DNA from: CAZYVU01 sp964651435
GTDB taxonomy: Bacteria; Desulfobacterota; Syntrophorhabdia; Syntrophorhabdales; CAYQXL01
Reading direction: 5' to 3'
DNA: 64,000 nt
Assembly (NCBI GenBank): GCA_964651435.1
Contig: CAZYVU010000006.1
Coordinates: 1 to 64,000 of the forward strand
The translations under genes were made by a program, and so were the position numbers. Below, piece by piece: positions 1 through 8,732 of this stretch. The notes beneath the pieces were generated by a model. It had not been told where the DNA came from. It ran no database searches and worked only from the letters and a program-made list of their open reading frames with translations. How positions within the stretch are numbered: the stretch's first letter is position 1; the number at the start of each line of letters is the position of its first letter.

Positions 1-7
1 TCTGCGT

Positions 8-84
<77 letters not shown>

Positions 85-96
85 ATAGGGATACTT

Positions 97-125
97 AGGA
101 TAAACGAAAGCGGCCATAAAGTCAA
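97..125 (-). promoter_or_regulatory. Sigma70-like promoter of the tRNA-fMet gene
   Basis: On the minus strand TTGACT (120-125) and TATCCT (97-102) are separated by exactly 17 bases, about 12 bases upstream of the tRNA 5' end at 84. The spacing and position fit a direct promoter for the tRNA. Confidence 0.7.
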
Positions 126-420
126 GCGCAAGGAAAGGGCTTTGCAAGGCTGCGTGAATCTGACCACACGCAAGATGCACAATCTTTTGCACGCATTATG
201 ATAGAAGACCCAAGTCGGCCAATAAGGGAATAGACGGCTTTCACCCATTTTTCTTGCCAAACAATGCGTCTTGAGACACAATAGGAGAGGCCGATGCAGG
301 CGCTCGGTCTTTGGGAATACTGCAGATGGCGCACGACACTTTTCGGGCGAAAGCATATGGGCCCTTAAACAAAGGTAATGCGGGCCAGGAGCATTGCGGC
401 GTCATGAAAGCACTGAAGAC
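126..420. other. Intergenic region, no gene recognised
   Basis: Between the tRNA promoter and the acyltransferase start I see no convincing coding sequence. The short minus-strand open frames here lack Shine-Dalgarno sites and recognisable protein features. A TATGAT hexamer near 197 could be a -10 element for the downstream gene but no good -35 matches it. Confidence 0.5.
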
Positions 421-1557
421 ATGACCGACACAAGCCGGCTTCACTATCTCGACAACCTTAAGGTCTTGCTCATATTCCTGGTCATCGTACACCATGCCGG
501 ACAGGCATACGGGTCGACGGGCGGAGTCTGGCTCTATTCATACCCCGGTGATCGGGTGCAATCGCTGGGGCTTCTCTTCCGGTTCGATGCCTCTTTCTTT
601 ATGGGACTTTTCTTTTTCATATCAGGGTATTTCTTCCCTCCCTCATTCGATCGGCACGGAGCCCGCACATTCGTGCAGGACAAGCTTATCCGCTTCGGCA
701 TACCGCTCATCGCTGCAGCCATGTTCATCATCCCGGTTCTTGAGTATGTTAAGTACGTGCGCTACACAGACTCCTTAAGCTACCATGAGTTCTATATCCG
801 ACACTGGCTGGGATACGCTCCCGGCACGACAACTGCCCACGGCGCATTCAACATTGGGCACCTGTGGTTTATCGAACACCTGCTTATCTATGCCCTCCTG
901 TACGCAGGAATCAGGGTCGTCAGGGAGAAGGCTGTACCCTCCTCGTCGATATCCACGGCCCGCAGCGTGCCACTCGCGGCAATCATTTTCTATATTGCCA
1001 TCCTGGGATTTGTGACCCATCTCATGCGGACGTCGTGGGGTTTCCCCATCAATCGATGGATCTTCTTTCTCGGGTTCATCCAGATGGAGCCGGCACACGT
1101 GCCGCAGTACCTGTCTCTTTTTGTTCTCGGCATTCTTGCATACAGGTTCTCCTTCCTGGGGTGCATCACTACACCCCATCATATGCTCTGGCTCATACCG
1201 GGACTTGGCATCTACCTTGTCACCATTTTCCAGTTCTATGGCTCAGGCCGCCAGGCTGCCGACTTTCTCTGGGAATACCGAGAGGCGCTCCTCTGCGTAG
1301 GCCTCTGCATCGGGCTTCTCGCCATGTTTCGAACGTATTGCAATCGTACGAACCGGATGATGCAGATGCTTGCCGAAAACGCTTATTGCGCATACATCAT
1401 TCACGTACCGGTCGTCGTTGCGCTCCAGTATGCCTTTGACGCCGTCCACGCAAGCGCCCTCACTCTCTTCCTCGTCGTATCGTTTCTTTCCATAATCGGA
1501 TCGTTCTCCCTGTCATTCTTCGTGCGGCTCATTCCCGGCGTGAAGCGCATTCTTTAG
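421..1557 (+). CDS. Membrane acyltransferase, acyltransferase-3 family (OafA/YrhL-like)
   Basis: This 378-residue integral membrane protein opens with LHYLDNLKVLLIFLVIVHHA, the typical N-terminus of acyltransferase-3 proteins, whose His in the first helix is needed for acyl transfer. About ten hydrophobic helices follow, including a GLFFFISGYFF helix. The family moves acetyl or other acyl groups onto cell-surface or exported sugars and lipids. I start at ATG 421; the frame is also open to an upstream TTG at 394, but residues encoded between them look non-family and neither start has a strong Shine-Dalgarno site. The next gene, a DegT aminotransferase, also points to surface-sugar work, but the 129-bp gap means co-transcription is not certain. 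Confidence 0.85.
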   Translation: MTDTSRLHYLDNLKVLLIFLVIVHHAGQAYGSTGGVWLYSYPGDRVQSLGLLFRFDASFFMGLFFFISGYFFPPSFDRHGARTFVQDKLIRFGIPLIAAAMFIIPVLEYVKYVRYTDSLSYHEFYIRHWLGYAPGTTTAHGAFNIGHLWFIEHLLIYALLYAGIRVVREKAVPSSSISTARSVPLAAIIFYIAILGFVTHLMRTSWGFPINRWIFFLGFIQMEPAHVPQYLSLFVLGILAYRFSFLGCITTPHHMLWLIPGLGIYLVTIFQFYGSGRQAADFLWEYREALLCVGLCIGLLAMFRTYCNRTNRMMQMLAENAYCAYIIHVPVVVALQYAFDAVHASALTLFLVVSFLSIIGSFSLSFFVRLIPGVKRIL

Positions 1558-1686
1558 GGGGCACTTGCCACAATCTACCGTCATCGCATCCAAAATGTAG
1601 TGGCCCGTTGAGAATGGGGAGAGGAATGTGTTAGCATAGGAGGCTGTCAGCCGGGCATATTTCGCTTATATTGAGAGGGTTTAGAT

Positions 1687-2796
1687 ATGAACATTCCGCC
1701 GATCAACCTGAAGGGGCAGTTCAAGAAGGTCCAGAAGGAGGTATTTAAGAACCTCAGGGAAATACTCTCGGAGCAGCGGCTCATCCTGGGCAGGTTCAAC
1801 GCCCAGCTCGAGGAGACCATAGCCCGGTACATAGGCGTGCCGCACGCAGCGGCCTGCGCCAACGGTACCGACGCCGTCATCCTCTCCCTCATGGCCCTGG
1901 ACATCAAACCGGGCGACGAGGTGATCACCACTCCCTACACCTTCTTCGCCACGGCCAGCTCCATAGCGCTCGTGGGCGCAAAGCCCGTCTTCGTGGACAT
2001 AGAACCAACATTCATGAACATCGACCCGTCGCGCATTGAGCAGGCCATAACGCCGAAAACGAAGGCCATAATCGTCGTTCATCTCTTCGGCAAACTCTGC
2101 GACATGGCACCTATCCTCGACATTGCCGGTCGCAACGGCATTGCCGTCGTCGAGGACATGGCCCAATCGCTGGGTTCACGACGGGATGGGAAGATGTCCG
2201 GGGCCCTCGGAGACATCGCCGCCTTGAGCTTCTACCCTACGAAGAACCTGGGCGGCATTGGCGAGGGCGGAATGGTCCTGTCGAAGAGGCCTGATTTGGG
2301 CGAACGGGCCAGGAAGCTCCGCGTTCATGGAATGGGCGGTAAGCAGTACCAGCACGAGATGATCGGATTTAACAGCAGGCTCGACGAGATCAAGGCAAGC
2401 GCCCTTGTGGCAAAGTTTCCCTTTCTCGATGGTTGGAACAGCAAGCGTATAGAAAATGCACGCTATTACAACAAACGTCTGAGCAGCTTGCCGCTCACAC
2501 TGCCGCCCGTCACCGATGATGGCTCACACATCTTTCACCACTACGTGATTCGAACGGAGAGGCGTGACGACCTCATGGCGTTCCTCCGGGAAAAGGGCAT
2601 CCAGACGGGCATCTATTACCCCATCCCGCTTCATCTGCAGGAGTGCTTTGCCTACCTGGGCTATGAGAAGGGTGCGTTCCCCGTGGCCGAAGAAGCAGCC
2701 CGGACGAGTCTTTCCGTTCCCGTCTACCCGGAGCTGACAAAGAAAGAAAAGGATTACATTCTGAAAGCCATAGGCGAATTCTTTGCTAAGCGCTGA
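1687..2796 (+). CDS. DegT/DnrJ/EryC1/StrS-family PLP aminotransferase
   Basis: The 369-residue protein has the family N-terminus (IPPINLKGQF), the CANGTDAVILSLMAL cofactor-binding segment, VEDMAQSLGS (PLP ring-binding Asp) and SFYPTKNLG, where Lys forms the internal aldimine. Family members convert keto-sugar nucleotides to amino sugars such as those in LPS, glycans or antibiotics. Length matches the family (about 370). GAGAGGG lies 8 bases upstream of the ATG. The downstream permease starts 10 bases after the stop, so the two are probably co-transcribed. The exact sugar substrate cannot be read from sequence. Confidence 0.9.
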   Translation: MNIPPINLKGQFKKVQKEVFKNLREILSEQRLILGRFNAQLEETIARYIGVPHAAACANGTDAVILSLMALDIKPGDEVITTPYTFFATASSIALVGAKPVFVDIEPTFMNIDPSRIEQAITPKTKAIIVVHLFGKLCDMAPILDIAGRNGIAVVEDMAQSLGSRRDGKMSGALGDIAALSFYPTKNLGGIGEGGMVLSKRPDLGERARKLRVHGMGGKQYQHEMIGFNSRLDEIKASALVAKFPFLDGWNSKRIENARYYNKRLSSLPLTLPPVTDDGSHIFHHYVIRTERRDDLMAFLREKGIQTGIYYPIPLHLQECFAYLGYEKGAFPVAEEAARTSLSVPVYPELTKKEKDYILKAIGEFFAKR

Positions 2797-2805
2797 TCCG
2801 CTGCT

Positions 2806-3564
2806 TTGACCGAGACCGCCTACCTCTGCTTCTTCGCCTTTCTGGCAGGTTTTGTCGATTCCGTGGTCGGCGGCGGCGGGCTGATTCAGCTTCCTGCCTT
2901 GTTCATATTCTTGCCGGCGCTGCCCGCCGGTGTACTGCTCGGCACAAACAAACTTTCCTCCATATGCGGCACCGCCGTAGCCACCGTCCAGTATGCCCGC
3001 CTCGTCACCATCAGCTGGAGGGCAACCCTGCCCGCCACTGTTGCGGCGTTCATCTTCTCATTTCTCGGCGCCCGCATGGCCACGGTCCTGCACACGAGCA
3101 CCATGCGACCCCTTGTGCTTTTCCTTCTCATCGGCGTCCTCATCTACACCTTCCTGCACAAGGATTTCGGATCCTTGCACGCCCCCAGGCTGGACGTGCC
3201 GAAACAGTACCTTTTCAGCATTCTGACGGGGACCGTGATCGGCTTTTATGACGGCTTCTTCGGCCCCGGGACGGGGAGTTTTCTCATCTTCGTGTTTATT
3301 GGAATTTTCGGATTCAGCTTTCTCGCCGCATCGGCATCTGCCAAGGCGATCAACTTTACGACGAACCTTGCCGCTGTCATCTATTTTATCGCCACCGGCA
3401 ACGTCCTTTACCAGATAGCCCTACCCATGGCGGCATGCAACATTGCCGGGTCCGTTGTGGGCACCCATCTCGCCGTTCTCAAGGGCAACAGGTTCGTGCG
3501 CGTCTTTTTTCTCGTCGTTGTGGCGGGCATGATCGCCAAGCTCGCCTTCGATACCTTTCGGTGA
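2806..3564 (+). CDS. TauE/SafE-family (UPF0721) membrane permease
   Basis: The 252-residue protein is almost wholly hydrophobic, with about eight predicted helices and the two family repeats, each starting with a glycine-rich FVDSVVGGGGLIQLPAL or FYDGFFGPGTGSFL segment. TauE/SafE proteins are proposed exporters of sulfite, sulfoacetate or other organosulfur anions. The start is TTG at 2806, since the family signature begins within a dozen residues of it. It converges on the M16 peptidase gene with only 9 bases between the stops. The substrate is unknown. Confidence 0.85.
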   Translation: MTETAYLCFFAFLAGFVDSVVGGGGLIQLPALFIFLPALPAGVLLGTNKLSSICGTAVATVQYARLVTISWRATLPATVAAFIFSFLGARMATVLHTSTMRPLVLFLLIGVLIYTFLHKDFGSLHAPRLDVPKQYLFSILTGTVIGFYDGFFGPGTGSFLIFVFIGIFGFSFLAASASAKAINFTTNLAAVIYFIATGNVLYQIALPMAACNIAGSVVGTHLAVLKGNRFVRVFFLVVVAGMIAKLAFDTFR

Positions 3565-3573
3565 GCGGCGCGC

Positions 3574-6129
3574 CTATTCTTCAGGACCTACGAGAACGGT
3601 AACCATAAGGCCGGGCACGAGATGCTTTCGGGCGACCCTGTTCACGTCTTCAAGGGTCACCTGTTCGATGCGCGTCGGCCAGGTCTTGAAGAAATTGGGC
3701 GGCAGCCCGTAGATCGTGTCAAGACACATACTCGTGGCCTTCGAGCTGTTGGCCTGCACCGATATGAGGTGGGTCCCCGTCAGGTAGCTCTTCGCCTTCG
3801 TCACCTCTTCGGCCGTCACCCCCTGAGACCCGATGCGTTCCATCTCAATCTTCACAAGTCGTTCAGCCTCTGCCACATTTTCCCTGCCCGTGCCTATGTA
3901 GACGCCCATTGCTCCCCCATCGTAGGCCATCTGGTTGAAAAAGGTCGTCGCGTAAGCAAGGCTGTGCTCCTCCCGGAGCACCCTGTGGACACGGCCGCTC
4001 ATACCGGAAAGGACGGCCCTCAAGACTTCGGCAGCGTAGCGGTCTTCGTCCACAATCCCGGGACCCTGGAAGCCGAATATAACGTGGGCCTGACGCATCT
4101 CCCGGCCAAAGGCAAGCCGCCGGCCTTGCGGTTCAGGCAGGGCCCGCTTCGTGAGCGGCACGCCCGGCCCTTCCCAGGGGCTGAAAAGCTCACTCATCAG
4201 GCGGCGGACCTCACCCTCGTTCACGTCGCCGGAAAAGGCCAGCACAAGGCTTGAGGGCTTGACATGGCTCCGATAGATTTCTCGAAGATCATCGGCCCTA
4301 AGCCTCTCCACATGGGCCTCCGTGCCCATGGGATCACGGCTGTACGGATGGCCCTCGAAGATCGTCTCGTTGAATCGACGGAAGGTGTAGCTGACGGGGC
4401 TGTCGTCCCGCTGCCGTATGGCCGAAAGGACCTCCCTTTTTACGCTTTCCAGCTCACCTTCTTTGATAACCGATGCCGAAAGGCAGTCACGCAGAAGACC
4501 AAGGGCCTGCCCCAGGTCCTTGGTCAGGAACTTACCCGACAGCCCAAAAACGTTCCTACCACTGAAGGGCGTGAGCTCACCGGCCAGGAGATCGATCTCC
4601 CTTGCAATAGCAGCGGCATCCTTGTCCTTCGTGCCCTTGAGCAACATGCGGGACAGGACGTTGAACACACCGTTCTTGTCCGCCGGCTCTTCCGTGACAC
4701 CGCCGACACATCCCACTGTAAAGGCGATGCTGGGGCTTGACCGGTCCACGTTTATGGCGTATCGCAGCCCGTTGGGGAGGGTGAAGGCATGGGGGTTCGG
4801 GGCCTTCTCCGGTGCGATCACCACGACTTGGGGCTCTTTGGCCTCCAAATAGTTTCTGAGCACCTTCAGCACATCCTGGCCCGTGACGGCCTCCACGCGG
4901 GCCAGATAGCCGGCGGTGAACCGGGGGTCGCCCGTTATGGTCTGATCGTAGCCCATCTGACGCGCACGCCCCTGAACCGTCTCGGCCCCATACACGTACG
5001 AGGCCCGTATAACGTTCTTTGCCTTTTCGATTTCCCAGGCCGAGGGACCCTCGGCGAGAAGTCGGCCGGTCTCCCGGTTCACCGCCTGAAGGACGGCGCC
5101 GTAGTCGTCCCCCTTCAATGTGGCATAGAGGATGAAGAGTCCTTCTTCTTTGGGGGCAAAAAGGTATGTGCCTATGTTGCCTACAAGGCCCCGCCGGTTT
5201 TTTAGCTCCTGCACGAGCCTCGAACTCTCCCCCTGGCCCAGAATCACCTCAAGGACTTCGAGGGGCGCAACGTCCTCGTGTATGAGCGGTGGCGCTGCAT
5301 AGGAGAGGGCAAGGTACGTCTCACGGACCTGCCGCGTAAGCACCCTCGCCGAATCCTGGACAGTCTTTCGGGCAGAAGGAACCTCACCGGTTTCGTCGCC
5401 CCCTGCCGCCCCAAACCGAACCCCTTGGGCAAGGCCTTTCGCCTCCGTCAATTCCATATCGCCCACAACAACGATGGCCATCCGTCCGGGCCTGTAATGG
5501 GTCCGAAAGTACCGGACAACGTCATCGCGCGAGAGCGAACGGACCGTCTCCTCATAGCCGATAATGGGGCGCCCGTACGGATGGCCCTGAAAGCTCGCGG
5601 CGTAGAGCTCCTTGAAGAGCTTCCGCTGTGGATCGTCTTCGCCCATCTTTATCTCTTCGAGGACGACCTTGCGCTCCTTCTCTATCTCCTCGGGGGGAAA
5701 AGCAGGATTGGTCAGGGCATCGGCAAGAAGGAGAAACCCCTCCTTGAAGGCCTCCTTGGGGACAACGATGTGGTAGACCGTGTTGTCGTAGGACGTGTAG
5801 GCGTTGATGCTGCCGCCGAGCGCCTCGATCCTGGCGGCCATACCGTTTCCCTTGACCTGCTCTGTACCCTTGAAGATCAAGTGCTCGATGAAGTGCGTAA
5901 TGCCCGCCACCTCAGGGGTCTCCGATTTGCTTCCTACCGCAACCCAGAACTGGACGGCGACGACGCCCGATCCCTTCCGCTCTTCACCGGTAAGGGCAAG
6001 GCCGTTCTCAAGTATGATTGTTTCCATGGCAATCCCCGGCATCGACAATAGAAGTAAAACAACGACGAGCCCCGCGATGGGCCCGCACAAAAACAAAGGG
6101 AGGCCCTTGTGAAAGGGCCTCCCGCTCAT
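3574..6129 (-). CDS. Secreted M16-family zinc metallopeptidase, tandem-domain
   Basis: The protein of about 851 residues has a signal-peptide-like N-terminus (hydrophobic run ending SMPGIA before METIILENG), so it acts in the periplasm or envelope. The N-terminal M16 domain carries the inverted zinc motif HFIEH and the downstream EEIKMGEDDP ligand segment. A second M16 domain (about residues 450-850) lacks HxxEH and is the usual inactive half. Both halves in one chain is the pitrilysin-like arrangement. I choose ATG 6129; the frame is open to TTG 6153, and ATG 6015 would remove the signal peptide. Oddly, a terminator hairpin lies inside the first codons (see separate entry). Confidence 0.88.
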   Translation of the reverse strand: MSGRPFHKGLPLFLCGPIAGLVVVLLLLSMPGIAMETIILENGLALTGEERKGSGVVAVQFWVAVGSKSETPEVAGITHFIEHLIFKGTEQVKGNGMAARIEALGGSINAYTSYDNTVYHIVVPKEAFKEGFLLLADALTNPAFPPEEIEKERKVVLEEIKMGEDDPQRKLFKELYAASFQGHPYGRPIIGYEETVRSLSRDDVVRYFRTHYRPGRMAIVVVGDMELTEAKGLAQGVRFGAAGGDETGEVPSARKTVQDSARVLTRQVRETYLALSYAAPPLIHEDVAPLEVLEVILGQGESSRLVQELKNRRGLVGNIGTYLFAPKEEGLFILYATLKGDDYGAVLQAVNRETGRLLAEGPSAWEIEKAKNVIRASYVYGAETVQGRARQMGYDQTITGDPRFTAGYLARVEAVTGQDVLKVLRNYLEAKEPQVVVIAPEKAPNPHAFTLPNGLRYAINVDRSSPSIAFTVGCVGGVTEEPADKNGVFNVLSRMLLKGTKDKDAAAIAREIDLLAGELTPFSGRNVFGLSGKFLTKDLGQALGLLRDCLSASVIKEGELESVKREVLSAIRQRDDSPVSYTFRRFNETIFEGHPYSRDPMGTEAHVERLRADDLREIYRSHVKPSSLVLAFSGDVNEGEVRRLMSELFSPWEGPGVPLTKRALPEPQGRRLAFGREMRQAHVIFGFQGPGIVDEDRYAAEVLRAVLSGMSGRVHRVLREEHSLAYATTFFNQMAYDGGAMGVYIGTGRENVAEAERLVKIEMERIGSQGVTAEEVTKAKSYLTGTHLISVQANSSKATSMCLDTIYGLPPNFFKTWPTRIEQVTLEDVNRVARKHLVPGLMVTVLVGPEE
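6089..6123 (-). terminator. Rho-independent terminator of iorAB, overlapping the M16 signal-peptide codons
   Basis: On the minus strand an 11-bp perfect stem (arms 6113-6123 and 6098-6108) with a 4-base loop is followed by a T-rich run TTTGTTTTTG (6088-6097). It lies 43 bases beyond the iorB stop, so it is well placed to end the iorAB transcript. It also lies within the 5' end of the M16 reading frame. Confidence 0.8.
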
Positions 6130-6165
6130 AGCGACAGATTTTCTTGTTACCAAACCCCGCGGGCC

Positions 6166-6768
6166 TTACTTCAGGGTGAGGGCCTTTTTCCCCTCGAAGA
6201 AGGCTTTCACGTTCAGGTCGTGCAGCTTCGGGGCAAGCAACCCCTTGATGGCATCAATCCACTGCTCGTCCTTCATTGCAGGGAAGAAATTGGAGAAGGC
6301 ACCCACGATGACAACGTTGGCTGCCTGAATGTTGCCCAAATTCCGGGCGATCTGCTGACCGTCGATGACGTAGACGTTATCCTTAAAGAATTTCTTAAAG
6401 GTCTTTTCAACTTCCTGCGGGTATTCCATCTGACCTAAGCTGACGGCGGGCGGGAATATCTCCTGCTTGTTGATGATGACCTTTCCCTCCGGCTTTACCC
6501 AGTTGATGTACCGCAGCGCCTCCAGGAATTCGAAGGAGATCAGATAGTCCGCTTCGCCGTACTTGATGAGCGGCGAATAGACCTTTTTTCCATAACGGAA
6601 ATGGGTCGTCACGTCGCCGCCACGCTGGGCCATGCCGTGAACTTCGGCCTTCTTAACATCGTAGCCGGCCTTCAGGAAGACCTCTCCCAAGATGTTACTG
6701 GCGAGGATTGTGCCCTGGCCACCAACACCGGACATGAAAATGTTGACTGTTTTTTCGTTATCTTTCAT
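6166..6768 (-). CDS. iorB: Indolepyruvate:ferredoxin oxidoreductase, beta subunit
   Basis: The 200-residue protein has the pyruvate-ferredoxin-oxidoreductase gamma-type fold: FMSGVGGQGTILASNIL near the N-terminus and EVHGMAQRGGDVTTHFRYG. With IorA it decarboxylates aryl pyruvates (indolepyruvate, phenylpyruvate) to aryl-acetyl-CoA and reduces ferredoxin. The start is ATG 6768, preceded by GAGGAGGGG at good spacing; an upstream in-frame GTG sits inside that site. The iorA stop is 12 bases upstream, so the two are translationally linked. A strong terminator follows. Confidence 0.95.
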   Translation of the reverse strand: MKDNEKTVNIFMSGVGGQGTILASNILGEVFLKAGYDVKKAEVHGMAQRGGDVTTHFRYGKKVYSPLIKYGEADYLISFEFLEALRYINWVKPEGKVIINKQEIFPPAVSLGQMEYPQEVEKTFKKFFKDNVYVIDGQQIARNLGNIQAANVVIVGAFSNFFPAMKDEQWIDAIKGLLAPKLHDLNVKAFFEGKKALTLK

Positions 6769-6779
6769 CGTACCCCTCC

Positions 6780-8582
6780 TCACTTTGTGCCCGGCACAAT
6801 GGCGTCGAACTTACAAACCTGGGCGCACACTTCGCAACCGACGCACTGATCGGGGTTGATATAGACGGTCCCTTTTCGCTTGTGGCCGTCAGCCGTCTGT
6901 CCTGCGCCTTCTCTCCAGCTTATGGCAGGGCAGTTGATCTCAAGGCAAACCTTGCATCCGCGGCATTTATCCATGTCGATCTTGAAGATGGGAGCAGGAA
7001 ATTTTCTCTTTTCCCTTCTCAAGAGCATACAGGGTGAATTCGTGCAGAGAATGAGAGACGGCTCGTCGCGATCCATCTCCTCCTTCAGGACCTGCATACA
7101 GTCTTTGATGTTGTACGGATCGATCTTTCTAATGTTCTTGACGCCCAGGGCCTTTCCAAGAACTTCGTAGTCAATGGCGTTCGTGGGCTCACCGCGAACC
7201 GTGAAGCCGGTCCCCGGGTGTTCCTGGTGCCCCGTCATGCCGGTGATCCTGTTGTCGAGCACGATGGTTGTGGCATTGCCCTTGTTGTAGACCGTGTTCA
7301 TGAGGGGCGCTATGCCGCCGTGCATGAAAGTGGAGTCGCCGAGAACCGCGACCATCTTTCCCAAGCCTTCCTTGCCCATAGCCTTCATGGCCCCGTGGAC
7401 CTGACCGCCTCCGGCGCCCATACAGATGGTGGTATGGAGGGCCTGAAGGGGTGGTGCGGTGGCAAGGGTGTAGCAGCCGATATCGCCGAAGACAAAGGCG
7501 CCGAGCTTCTTCAGTGCATAGAAGAGGGGCCTGTGCGAGCATCCTGCGCAAAGGTTCGGCGGCCTGCGGGGAAGATCTTCCGGTTTCACCCTGATCTTGG
7601 GTGCTTTGTACTTCTTTCCCTTCAGCGACGCCTCGACGATCTCGGGCGAAAGCTCATACATATTGGGGATTAGATCTTTTCCGTGGAACAGCTTGTATCC
7701 CAGGGCCCTGATTTCCGTCTCGAAGAAGGGGTCAAGCTCTTCGACAACGATGACCTTTTTCACCTTCTTGAAGAATTCGGCGATCATTTTCTTGGGAAGC
7801 GGCCACACCATGCCGAGCTTGAGGTAGGACCATTCGGGAAAGATCTCTTTGGTGTACAGATAGGAGACACCGCTGGCGATGACGCCGATTGACGGATCGT
7901 TGATCTCCATTACGTTGTACTTAAACTCATCGGCGTAGGCCTCGAGCTTCTTCATCCGCTCTTCGACGGCTTTCCGCCTCACCCTTACGTTGACCGGCAC
8001 CATGACGTACTTGGGCGCTTCCTTCGGGTCAAGTCCCAGGGGTATCTTGCTCTCAACGCGCTTGCCCAGCTCAACGACGGAGTCGGAGTGTGCAACCCTC
8101 GTCTCCGTCCTCAGAAGGACCGGCGTATCGAACTGCTCACTGATGTCGAATGCAACCTTGGCAAACTCATAGCACTCCTGTGTATCCCCCGGCTCAAGCA
8201 TGGGGACTTTGCCGAAGCGTGCCCAGTTCCGGCTGTCCTGCTCGTTCTGGGAGCTGTGAACGTTGGGGTCATCGGCAACAACGATGACCAATCCGCCCTT
8301 GATACCGGTGTAGGCCAGTGTCATAAAGGCATCGGCAGCAACGTTCATACCTACGTGCTTCATGGAGGCCATGGCGCGGGCGCCGGCTATGGCGGCACCG
8401 CTGGCTACCTGTACCGCTACCATCTCGTTGGGAGACCACTCAGCATACACATCGGGGTACTTCTCGGCAAACTCCCTCAATATTTCACTGCTGGGCGTTC
8501 CAGGGTAGGCAGCAGCAACATTAACACCTGCTTCCCAGGCTCCTCTTACAATCGCTGCATTTCCTTGCATTATTTCTTTCAT
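6780..8582 (-). CDS. iorA: Indolepyruvate:ferredoxin oxidoreductase, alpha subunit
   Basis: The roughly 600-residue protein has the 2-oxoacid oxidoreductase alpha-type domain (AAAYPGTPSSEI, later GDIGCYTL and GDSTFMHGGIAP for thiamine diphosphate binding) and a C-terminal pair of 4Fe-4S motifs (CRGCKVCLEINCP and CVGCEVCAQVC). The enzyme oxidises aryl-2-oxoacids with CoA and ferredoxin and is cytoplasmic and oxygen-sensitive. I choose ATG 8582, which follows GGGGGA, over GTG 8633 where the GGAGG sits on top of the start. A promoter is visible at 8694-8721. It is the first gene of the iorAB operon. Confidence 0.95.
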   Translation of the reverse strand: MKEIMQGNAAIVRGAWEAGVNVAAAYPGTPSSEILREFAEKYPDVYAEWSPNEMVAVQVASGAAIAGARAMASMKHVGMNVAADAFMTLAYTGIKGGLVIVVADDPNVHSSQNEQDSRNWARFGKVPMLEPGDTQECYEFAKVAFDISEQFDTPVLLRTETRVAHSDSVVELGKRVESKIPLGLDPKEAPKYVMVPVNVRVRRKAVEERMKKLEAYADEFKYNVMEINDPSIGVIASGVSYLYTKEIFPEWSYLKLGMVWPLPKKMIAEFFKKVKKVIVVEELDPFFETEIRALGYKLFHGKDLIPNMYELSPEIVEASLKGKKYKAPKIRVKPEDLPRRPPNLCAGCSHRPLFYALKKLGAFVFGDIGCYTLATAPPLQALHTTICMGAGGGQVHGAMKAMGKEGLGKMVAVLGDSTFMHGGIAPLMNTVYNKGNATTIVLDNRITGMTGHQEHPGTGFTVRGEPTNAIDYEVLGKALGVKNIRKIDPYNIKDCMQVLKEEMDRDEPSLILCTNSPCMLLRREKRKFPAPIFKIDMDKCRGCKVCLEINCPAISWREGAGQTADGHKRKGTVYINPDQCVGCEVCAQVCKFDAIVPGTK

Positions 8583-8693
8583 ATTTCCCCCGTCTGGCAT
8601 GTCGCCTTGATTTTGGTTTGAAAAACGGCCCACCTCCTCTTCTAACGTATTTGATAACGATGGTAATCGCTTGTTAATATTTTCACTTAATAT

Positions 8694-8721
8694 TTTCTAC
8701 AAAAAAGCGAAACTTTGTCAA
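8694..8721 (-). promoter_or_regulatory. Promoter of iorAB
   Basis: On the minus strand TTGACA (8716-8721) is followed after 16 bases by TAGAAA (8694-8699) in a markedly AT-rich stretch just upstream of iorA. The -35 is a perfect consensus; the -10 is weaker. Confidence 0.6.
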
Positions 8722-8732
8722 GACAATTAAAT

